NCBI GenBank assembly: GCA_022483015.1
Contig: JAKVOB010000001.1
Location: 248,001 to 312,000 of the forward strand
Reading direction: 5' to 3'
DNA from: Atopobiaceae bacterium
GTDB lineage: Bacteria > Actinomycetota > Coriobacteriia > Coriobacteriales > Atopobiaceae
DNA: 64,000 nt
In this document: in pieces, positions 55,987-62,502 of the stretch
How positions within the stretch are numbered: position 1 is the first letter of the stretch
How the letters are laid out: each line of letters starts with the position of its first letter
Notes under the pieces: generated by a model
The model's input: only the letters and a program-made list of their open reading frames with translations
What the model was told of the DNA's origin: nothing
The model's database searches: none
Program-made: the position numbers and the translations under genes

Positions 55987-56928
55987 ATGTCAATCAGCGA
56001 AATCGAAGGCAAGTCCTTCTGCTTCTCAAAGAGCATCCTCTCGATTGACCCATTCGAAGGTTATCAACTCGTCGTCAACCATCACGGAGTTCCCTGCAAG
56101 TCAGTAACAAGCTCCACCGATTACCTTGTAGTCTCCGATGACATAGTCACAGGGTCGATATCAAAGAAGTATGTCGAAGAGGCAAAGGCTAAGGGCGCTT
56201 CCATTCTTGCGGAGTCACAGTTCTTAGACATGGCGGACTTCCATCAATCTCCAGCAGGAACTGCAGACCACTGGATAGTTATCGATGACTACCTGGAGGA
56301 CGGCAAGGCAGACGTTTCGAATGCCCCCGCGTGGGACAACACGGTTGCCCCCTATAAGCTGTTCATCCAGCACGGAAGCGTCAAAACCACCGACGATGGC
56401 GGCTGGAACATCGTGGACTGTGGATTGATTGACCCCATTGGGTATTCTGCGCCGAGCGTTATCAGCAACGAGAACATTACAGGAATGGTCCCTTGGTCAA
56501 AGTGGAGTAACGACATTGGTTCGGTCATAGTCAAAGATGCTTATGCGCCCAAATCGTGCGCATTCCTTTTCGATGGCTTATCTCGCTGCTCAAGCATTGA
56601 CCTATCTGGCATGGACACATCCAATGCCACGAGCATGGTTGCCATGTTCCGCGGATGTGCTTCTATTGGCTACTTCATGACTACTGATCGGTTCAAGACG
56701 AGCAACGTCACGGATATGAGTAGCATGTTCTTTGGTTGTATTAGCGCTCGCGTTATTAACTGCATAGGGTGGAGTCTGGCAAAAGTCACAAGTATGACAT
56801 CGATGTTCGAGAACTCTCCTGCAGCCGTCTTATTTGACGAATCAAACGTCCCAATCCCGCAGCATGTTAAGCAGGATGGTATGTTTGACTCTACTCCCAT
56901 AGGCGGGCGCTGGATGCGGCGTGCCTAG
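55987..56928 (+). CDS. BRCT domain protein with C-terminal DUF285 repeats
   Basis: 313 residues from an ATG at 55987; the ribosome site is weak. Residues 1-80 form a BRCT-type domain (GKSFCFSKSILSIDPFEGYQ, STDYLVVSDDIVTGS, ASILAESQFLD). Residues about 175-285 are DUF285/BspA-type repeats, usually seen in secreted lipoproteins: LFDGLSRCSSIDLSGMDTSN, SMVAMFRGCASI, VTDMSSMFFGC, VTSMTSMFENS. There is no signal peptide, so this copy should be cytoplasmic. It follows the helicase fragment by 50 bases and converges on the exonuclease gene. The combination suggests a DNA-associated recognition protein; function unknown. Confidence 0.78.
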   Translation: MSISEIEGKSFCFSKSILSIDPFEGYQLVVNHHGVPCKSVTSSTDYLVVSDDIVTGSISKKYVEEAKAKGASILAESQFLDMADFHQSPAGTADHWIVIDDYLEDGKADVSNAPAWDNTVAPYKLFIQHGSVKTTDDGGWNIVDCGLIDPIGYSAPSVISNENITGMVPWSKWSNDIGSVIVKDAYAPKSCAFLFDGLSRCSSIDLSGMDTSNATSMVAMFRGCASIGYFMTTDRFKTSNVTDMSSMFFGCISARVINCIGWSLAKVTSMTSMFENSPAAVLFDESNVPIPQHVKQDGMFDSTPIGGRWMRRA

Positions 56929-56945
56929 CTATCACGCCATAATGC

Positions 56946-57869
56946 TCATAGGGCCCTCTCGTCAATGACCGAGAGCAGCTCTCCGACCGTGATGACCTTA
57001 GTCCCATACTCTTTCGCATGCTCTAATTTCGAGGGTCCAGCATTATCGGCAATCGCAAGATATTCAGTAAATTTCCCAACGTTATTCTGGGGATGGGCAC
57101 CTTTCGCCTTGAGATACTCCTCGATGGAATTGCCAACGTAGCCAGGCACGGCACCTGTAACGACCAACTTCATGCCAATCAAACTGTCAATATCAGCCGG
57201 GTTCCCTCTTAGGCCCATAGAGGCGAGTTCGGTTAGCACTTCTTCAATGGTGACATCAGTGCCATGTACATGACCTAGCCCGCTTGGACAAGCTGGTTGA
57301 TGGCCATAACCCTTCTTCGAAGTCGCCGGAGTTTGCTCGCTCCCCCATTCACATCCAGCTGGCACTCCATACTCAAAACTCATCTTCTCGAAGAGTTCCT
57401 TACAGGCCGTTGCATCGCACATGGCATCATGATGATTATCGATTTTGATGCCGTAATGGTCACAGGCAGCCCGAAGCGACCCAACACGCAGGTGCTCTAC
57501 AGCCATAGGCATCGTGTCAATAAAGGAAACGGAGGGCATAGCAATGCCATATGCTCTAAGGCTCTTCTCAATGTGATGCAAATCGGCCCCAGCAGCATTA
57601 TGGGCAACGAATGTATACCTCTCTAAACTAATGAGAAAGCTAGAGGTATCGCAGAAGGTCTTCATGTTAGGCTTACCAACGACATCAGCTTTTCTTACTC
57701 GATGACAGCGAATGGTCATCGGTTCAAATGCACTTTCTGGATCGATTAGCTGTGTAACGGGCTTGGCAATTCTGTTGAAGTCATTGTCCGTTATTTCATA
57801 GGCAAGCTGGCAGATTCTCTGCCCCGAATTAGCTGTCTCATCGTCAAAGAACATGTAACCGTTTGGCAT
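56946..57869 (-). CDS. DnaQ-like 3'-5' exonuclease with C-terminal BRCT domain
   Basis: 307 residues. DEDDh exonuclease motifs: Exo I FFDDETANSGQRI, Exo II TFVAHNAAGADLHHI, Exo III NHHDAMCDATACKELF with the HD pair. The C-terminal 85 residues are a BRCT domain (DSLIGMKLVVTGAVPGYVGN, NVGKFTEYLAIADNAGPSKL). This layout is found in stand-alone exonucleases related to the DNA polymerase III epsilon chain. It lies tail to tail with the BRCT-DUF285 gene (17 bases apart). Codon use is AT-rich like its neighbours. Confidence 0.88.
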   Translation of the reverse strand: MPNGYMFFDDETANSGQRICQLAYEITDNDFNRIAKPVTQLIDPESAFEPMTIRCHRVRKADVVGKPNMKTFCDTSSFLISLERYTFVAHNAAGADLHHIEKSLRAYGIAMPSVSFIDTMPMAVEHLRVGSLRAACDHYGIKIDNHHDAMCDATACKELFEKMSFEYGVPAGCEWGSEQTPATSKKGYGHQPACPSGLGHVHGTDVTIEEVLTELASMGLRGNPADIDSLIGMKLVVTGAVPGYVGNSIEEYLKAKGAHPQNNVGKFTEYLAIADNAGPSKLEHAKEYGTKVITVGELLSVIDERAL

Positions 57870-57979
57870 GCTCGTCCTCCAATGGTCTTGTAGCCTCCAA
57901 ACATTCCCCCACAGGGCTGGTGCACCATGTGAGAGCGAATTGCTTCACATGCCAGAGAACAAGCTTGTGCCTCCCCTAG

Positions 57980-59671
57980 TCAAACCGTAGGAAAGTACTT
58001 AGCAAAGTAAGCTCTCAATGTTGGGTCCTCAACATAGACGTGAGTCCCCAGTATCCCTCGGGTCAACAAGACGTAATAGATGTTCTTGATGTAGCGGTCG
58101 AGATCCTTATCCGACGCCGTGGCATAGCCATTCCGATCGTAATAGCTAGCTCGGTTGGATATCGGGATACCGCTCTTTGCATCAATCATCAGGTCGTTCC
58201 CGATGATCACGTACGCATAGCTAAGGTCATATCCTTGAATGGAGTGAATACATCCGACCTCATGCGCCACCTGCGGATCATTGATACCACGACCTACCCA
58301 GTTGTCATAGGTGCAGTTCCATCGCAGCCCGATGTCATCGATGACGATATCAAGGGCATCTCGGTCTTTCTTCGAGACCCATTTCCACGCATATCCAGCA
58401 ACCATCCTGCTGAGGTCGTGCACCTCATAATCCTTCTCGAAGCTATCAACAAAGCTACCGAAGTCTTCATGGAGTAGAAGGTCATATCCCTCGAAGTGTC
58501 GATGACTAGAGCACTCGCCATCGAGTATCTCCTGGATGTACTCGAGATAGACCTTCCCGCCCTTCACGCGCATCTGGCTCTCGAGCTCAATTGGGCTCTC
58601 AACGGCTTTGCCCAACGTGCTCTTCACGGCATCGCTTCCGAGACATGAGGGGCCAATGCTCTGCAGAGGATCGTAGAAGAAAATCGGGAGTTTCGCTTGA
58701 TCAATGATCCAGTCCATTTGTGTCGCCTGCTTGGGTAGCCCAAGCTCCCTGTTGACATCATCATAGTTTCCAAACTGGGTGCCCAGGTTCGTGCGACGTT
58801 TCAGCTTGTGAGCTTCGTCAACCAGCAGAATATCGAAGCTCTTCTCACCATCTGCCTTATAACCCATACTTGGTTTCACGAGATCCATCGGCCCGATAAT
58901 ATCTGACGAGTTAAGGCCACTCACGTTAGCCAAAGACTTCTGCAACGTCTTTTTAAGCGATGTCACTGGTTCAACGACGCGGACGTTCATGCCCGCATAA
59001 CGAGGATTATCGCGTAGCGTCTTCAGGAGATACGTGGCCAGTACTGTCTTGCCCGTACCCGGCATCCCCTCGACCACAATGGGTTCCGCATTCTCAAGCC
59101 CGGTGTCTATGGCACAAAGTATCTTGTCTAGTGCTGACCGCTGATCAATGGTCAGACCTTTGAACGGAGAGTACTTGAACACCTCGGACTCCTCAATCTC
59201 CGAGATGCTGTGCTCAGCAAGATCCAGCCCGCGCAAGTCCTCCCATAGCTCTCCGAACATATCCTCGTACTCAGCCTTACTGAAGTAATTTGTGTCTGTC
59301 ATCCCATCATTTTTGTTAGTGAGCGTGTACCTACCATCCGCATGCATGTAGCCGATGAGACGATGCTCATAGTCGGTAATGACAGACGCATTGAACTCAT
59401 CGTTGTAGATGATGTTCACGGTCTCGAAGTCGCGCTTCTCCTCATTCGCACCGTGTTGGCCCATTCTAGTCACCACGCTCGTGGTCTGACCAACATATGC
59501 GGTGTCCTCATTGGCAAGGATATAGACCATTGGCCAGTTGAAGACCTTGTCCTCTGCCAGGTCGAGGGTTGCATAACTAATCTGCTCACCGTAGTGGAAC
59601 GGGCATCTATCAATAAGGAACGGCGAGCCTTTGGGACGTTCGGCCGTCTCGCTTGTAGGTATGGTTATCAC
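57980..59671 (-). CDS. GIY-YIG nuclease fused to DUF2075 helicase-like ATPase
   Basis: 563 residues from a GTG at 59671; a GTG at 59683 directly abuts the only ribosome site (GAGGA) and is less likely. The N-terminal 125 residues hold a GIY-YIG endonuclease core: MVYILANEDTAYVGQTTSVV, arginine in TRMGQHG, glutamate in DYEHRLIGYM. Then a P-loop ATPase of the DUF2075 superfamily: Walker A VVEGMPGTGKTVLATYLLKT, Walker B DILLVDEAHKLKRR, and a C-terminal helicase part (EVGCIHSIQGYDLSYAYVII, YVLLTRGILGTHVYV). Nuclease-helicase fusions of this kind often serve in phage defence. Low-GC like the island. Confidence 0.85.
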   Translation of the reverse strand: MITIPTSETAERPKGSPFLIDRCPFHYGEQISYATLDLAEDKVFNWPMVYILANEDTAYVGQTTSVVTRMGQHGANEEKRDFETVNIIYNDEFNASVITDYEHRLIGYMHADGRYTLTNKNDGMTDTNYFSKAEYEDMFGELWEDLRGLDLAEHSISEIEESEVFKYSPFKGLTIDQRSALDKILCAIDTGLENAEPIVVEGMPGTGKTVLATYLLKTLRDNPRYAGMNVRVVEPVTSLKKTLQKSLANVSGLNSSDIIGPMDLVKPSMGYKADGEKSFDILLVDEAHKLKRRTNLGTQFGNYDDVNRELGLPKQATQMDWIIDQAKLPIFFYDPLQSIGPSCLGSDAVKSTLGKAVESPIELESQMRVKGGKVYLEYIQEILDGECSSHRHFEGYDLLLHEDFGSFVDSFEKDYEVHDLSRMVAGYAWKWVSKKDRDALDIVIDDIGLRWNCTYDNWVGRGINDPQVAHEVGCIHSIQGYDLSYAYVIIGNDLMIDAKSGIPISNRASYYDRNGYATASDKDLDRYIKNIYYVLLTRGILGTHVYVEDPTLRAYFAKYFPTV

Positions 59672-59812
59672 AGCTCGTCGCACTTCCTCGAATTGTCTTG
59701 CTGCTCTCAGAGGAACGCTTCCCGTTGCCCGTCATCATCTTATCGCAGAGATCGCTTACCTCGCAGGCCAAGAACGCATGCTTGGTCACTGTCCTTGCCG
59801 TCGCACCAACCA

Positions 59813-59861
59813 TTAAGCAATCCTTAACAGTTGCCCTTCTCAGCTATTGAGCAATCCTCAA
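59813..59861. repeat. pair of 15-bp palindromes upstream of the GIY-YIG gene
   Basis: TTAAGCAATCCTTAA (59813-59827) and TTGAGCAATCCTCAA (59847-59861), 34 bases apart. Close relatives occur as a second pair at 60561-60618. They lie 140-190 bases upstream of the GIY-YIG start and just after the hydrolase pseudogene. Confidence 0.65.
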
Positions 59862-59871
59862 CAACTACCCC

Positions 59872-60533
59872 TCACAGCCTGTCGCCGAGCCGCCACCTGA
59901 AGTACTCCAGCTCAGCCTCCGTGTGGAACCAGTGCTCCCCGCCTGCCTGCTGGGTGAGCTCGCAGCCGAACCTCTCGGCGAAGGCATGCACCACGTCGTA
60001 CTCGCACATCGTGTCACCCTCGCCGCGCAGGATGTGGGTCTCGTGCCCCCACGCGGTGACGGGATGGTCCCTCACGTACTCGTAGTACGGCCAGTACAGG
60101 GGCTCGATGTCGTTGTCCACCGAGACCTGCTGCCTGAAGTCCTTCTCGGTGATGTGGCAGTAGCCCATGATGTTGTGGATGATGCGCTCCATGTTGGTGA
60201 CCGGCGAGAGGAACCACACCCGGGCGATATCCGCCTTGGCAAACGCGAGCAGCTCGAAGTGCGCCCCCATGCTGCAGCCGAACAGCGAGACCTCGCTCGC
60301 GCACGCACTCGTTAGGCATGAGGGGGGTCCGTCTCGTACACGCGCTCGCCATGGCACGGCAGGTCGAAGCTCAGGACCTGGTAGCCCCTGATCGTCGCCT
60401 CCTGCGCAAGCACCGAGATGCAGTCGTCGATCTAGGAGGAGTGGCTGCCGTGCGCCGCGATGATCATGCGCCCGCCCGGCTCGCCCCAGAGTATCGAGGG
60501 GATGCCGTCGATCTTCAGCTTGTCCAGGTTCAT
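59872..60533 (-). pseudogene. alpha/beta hydrolase pseudogene
   Basis: The ATG at 60533 with GAGAGGAGC upstream starts a normal hydrolase N-terminus (SILWGEPGGRMIIAAHGSHS), but codon 34 is TAG (60432-60434) and the frame hits another stop at 60312-60314. The rest continues in a different frame: VSLFGCSMGAHFELLAF with the nucleophile serine, and the final histidine region GGEHWFHTEAELEYFRW. So one nonsense mutation and one frameshift (with a short deletion) have destroyed the gene. Composition is GC-rich like the chromosome, so it is a decayed resident gene. Confidence 0.85.
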
Positions 60534-60560
60534 GGTGCTCCTCTCTCGCGCGGTCAGGTA

Positions 60561-60618
60561 TCAAGGATTCCTTGACAACTGGGTTGGCCTGTCTCGGCAA
60601 CCTTTGAGGATTCCTCAA
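60561..60618. repeat. second pair of 15-bp palindromes, in the hydrolase promoter region
   Basis: TCAAGGATTCCTTGA (60561-60575) and TTGAGGATTCCTCAA (60604-60618), both perfectly symmetrical. They match the pair at 59813-59861 in 11 to 13 of 15 positions, suggesting one shared regulator. Confidence 0.65.
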
Positions 60619-60665
60619 TGGTTGCGCGTGAGCTGTCGCCCATGTGACCTCACGCGTGGGCTCAG

Positions 60666-60691
60666 GCTAACCTACTCACGAGTAGGTTAGC
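60666..60691. promoter_or_regulatory. perfect 26-bp palindromic operator
   Basis: Arms GCTAACCTACTC and GAGTAGGTTAGC separated by AC. Length and symmetry resemble TetR-family operators. No TetR gene is adjacent. Confidence 0.6.
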
Positions 60692-60758
60692 GAGGGAACG
60701 ACCACCTGAGAGTGGGCCAGCTAACACTGCGGGTCGAGCCGTCTTCGGTTTCTTCCAA

Positions 60759-60813
60759 TAGTGTGATTCTCCTCACACTATCCCTATGGATTAGTGTGAC
60801 TGCCATCACATAA
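60759..60813. promoter_or_regulatory. two CRP/FNR-type sites
   Basis: TAGTGTGA-TTCTCC-TCACACTA (60759-60780) and TAGTGTGA-CTGCCA-TCACATAA (60792-60813). Both fit TGTGA-N6-TCACA exactly, and their centres are 33 bases apart, about three helical turns. Confidence 0.65.
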
Positions 60814-60911
60814 TTGGAAGGAATGACAACTCGCTCGAATGTATGGACATGGGCGCTTCCCGGCGGCGGGAGTGACAGAAACCACTCACTTGGCAGCCTC
60901 GCAACACGCTT

Positions 60912-60958
60912 TTTCGTTTCCGCGCCGGTATAGACTGTTTGGGGGTGCGGAAACGAAA
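60912..60958. promoter_or_regulatory. inverted repeat around a promoter-like segment
   Basis: Perfect 12-base arms TTTCGTTTCCGC (60912-60923) and GCGGAAACGAAA (60947-60958) with a 23-base centre that contains TATAGA. It may be a double operator or the hairpin of a lost gene. Apart from this and the sites above, the 60619-61012 gap contains no convincing gene. Confidence 0.5.
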
Positions 60959-61012
60959 TCTTGTGCGTTGCTACGGACATGCATTGGCTGGTAACGGTCG
61001 GCAGCTGCCGCG

Positions 61013-61420
61013 CTACCACTGCGCGCCCTCGAAGTAGGCGTCCATCTGCGACTCGAAGCCTGTGGTGACGCTGGCTGGCACGGCGGCCTCCACCGCCTGC
61101 TCCACTATCTGGAAGCGGTCGCTCGCAAGCTGCGCGTTGGTGCCGCTCGCCTGATGCGTGCCGTCCGCATAGTGGGCCTCGATGGCCTCGACGGTGCCGC
61201 CCATGACGCCGGCCTGCGAGAGGTCCTGGGGAAGCGCCGCAAAGTCCGCGCGCGTGATGGTACCCTCGATGGATTCCACGGCGACCTCGATGCGAGTGCC
61301 GTAGTTGGTGAGCGGGGTGCCGCTGGGCGTGCTCGTGAGCGTCACCAGCGTGCCCGAGCTTGGGTAGGCGGGCGTCGCCTGCGCCCACGGCCACGAGCAG
61401 GCACAGCAGCCCCCTCCCCT
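61013..61420 (-). pseudogene. degenerate hypothetical protein behind nrdG
   Basis: The frame ending at 61013 reads like real protein for about 120 residues (SSGTLVTLTSTPSGTPLTNY, GTITRADFAALPQDLSQAG, VPASVTTGFESQMDAYFEG) but has no start codon with a ribosome site between the nrdG stop and that segment. In another frame just after nrdG lies GGGGAGGGGG followed by codons for LLCLLVAVGAG, a signal-like stretch. A frameshift joining these two would give a short exported protein. I treat it as a decayed gene of unknown function. Confidence 0.45.
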
Positions 61421-62141
61421 ACGCCCGCCTGAACTCCATCGCCGGGTACGCCTCGCGAGCCTCTGCCGGTACGTCGGACGGGTAGGCCGTCGCATCCGAG
61501 AGGGTCCCCGGTGTGCCCGTGGACCTCGCCGCCTGGATGGCCCAGTGCGGTACCTTCAGACGTGCCAGCTCCCGCGCGATGGTGGTGATGTCCTCAGGCG
61601 CGAGCACGTCCGGGTGCCAGGTCGTGCGCGCTTCCATGTCCACGTGCGCCGCCAGGACCAGCCCGAGCGACTCGCGCGCTGCCTCGCCTGACCCTGCCTT
61701 TCCCGTGACCTGCGGGTACTTGTCCCATGGCGCCTTCACGTCGAAGCCGACCCAGTCCACCAGCGGCAGCACCTGCGCCAGCCTCTCCGGCCAGGCACCT
61801 CCGGTGTGGAGCCCCACCTGGAACCCGCGGTCGCGCGCGAGGCGCATCGCGTCGGCGAGCCGTGGCGCCGCGAGCGGCTCCCCGCCCGAGAACACCACGC
61901 CGTCGAGCAGCCCTTGCCTGTGGTCGAGCAGGTCGACCAGGTCAGCCGTGGAATACGCCACCGACGACAGGTCCCAGAGCTCGTGGTTCTGGCAGTAGGG
62001 GCACCGCCACGGGCACCCTGCCAGGAAGCAGACACAGGCGAGCTTGCCCGGCCAGTCCACCGTCGAGAACGACGTGATCCCCGCGATCGGGAGCTGTGGC
62101 AGCGCCGCCGCGTCCGGGGTCCCCTCAGCTGTCTGATCCAT
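61419..62141 (-). CDS. nrdG: anaerobic ribonucleoside-triphosphate reductase activating protein
   Basis: 240 residues. The radical-SAM cluster motif is in CFLAGCPWRCPYCQNHE (C-x3-C-x2-C), preceded by ITSFSTVDWPGKLACV, and SGGEPL follows as the SAM-binding GGE. It generates the glycyl radical on NrdD using S-adenosylmethionine, under anaerobic conditions. The start has AAGGGGAG upstream. It follows the small glycyl-radical gene, with a GC-rich hairpin between them. Confidence 0.93.
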   Translation of the reverse strand: MDQTAEGTPDAAALPQLPIAGITSFSTVDWPGKLACVCFLAGCPWRCPYCQNHELWDLSSVAYSTADLVDLLDHRQGLLDGVVFSGGEPLAAPRLADAMRLARDRGFQVGLHTGGAWPERLAQVLPLVDWVGFDVKAPWDKYPQVTGKAGSGEAARESLGLVLAAHVDMEARTTWHPDVLAPEDITTIARELARLKVPHWAIQAARSTGTPGTLSDATAYPSDVPAEAREAYPAMEFRRA

Positions 62142-62160
62142 TCGACCACTCCCCTTATGA

Positions 62161-62196
62161 CGACGCGGCCGGCAGGTCTCCCCGCCGGCCGCGTCG
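62161..62196 (-). terminator. 13-bp perfect hairpin between the glycyl-radical gene and nrdG
   Basis: Arms CGACGCGGCCGGC and GCCGGCCGCGTCG around a 10-base loop. There is no T-run on the minus strand. Inside an operon it may lower nrdG expression relative to nrdD or protect the upstream message. Confidence 0.5.
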
Positions 62197-62213
62197 TCGA
62201 TGATGCCCTATGC

Positions 62214-62414
62214 CTACCTGCCGCAGCAGCAACCCGGCTCGACGAACTCCACGCGCTCGTGGAACTCGCCCTTCTTGCCGGTGTTGAAGAACGACACCGG
62301 GCGGTAGTATCCCATCACGCGCGTCCAGACCTCGCAGGGCTGGCGCTCGTCGTTCTCGATGCGGACGCCGTCCACCACCGTGCCCGTGCTCTGAAGCTCT
62401 TCCTTGTTGACCAT
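62214..62414 (-). CDS. separate glycyl-radical domain of anaerobic ribonucleotide reductase
   Basis: 66 residues from the ATG at 62414 (GAGAGGAGC upstream). The segment VWTRVMGYYRPVSFFNTGKK, followed by GEFHERVEF, matches the NrdD C-terminus; the glycine in NTGK is the radical site. A CCCGR end supplies cysteines. The large NrdD gene 88 bases upstream ends without this domain, so the reductase is made as two chains. Small stand-alone proteins of this type are known next to nrdD in other anaerobes. Confidence 0.85.
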   Translation of the reverse strand: MVNKEELQSTGTVVDGVRIENDERQPCEVWTRVMGYYRPVSFFNTGKKGEFHERVEFVEPGCCCGR

Positions 62415-62502
62415 GATGGCTCCTCTCAACTGCTATCTATTATATCCCATTTATGCCACGCCCGCGCGTCGCCCAGGTCCCCCACCGCAGCGCGCCTTGT
62501 CC

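Noticed and set aside
60687-61394. Open frame containing THKISFPHPQTVYTG upstream of the hydrolase pseudogene
   Set aside because: Crosses several palindromic operator sites and the decayed gene in another frame; codon use does not resemble the genome and no start signal is visible.
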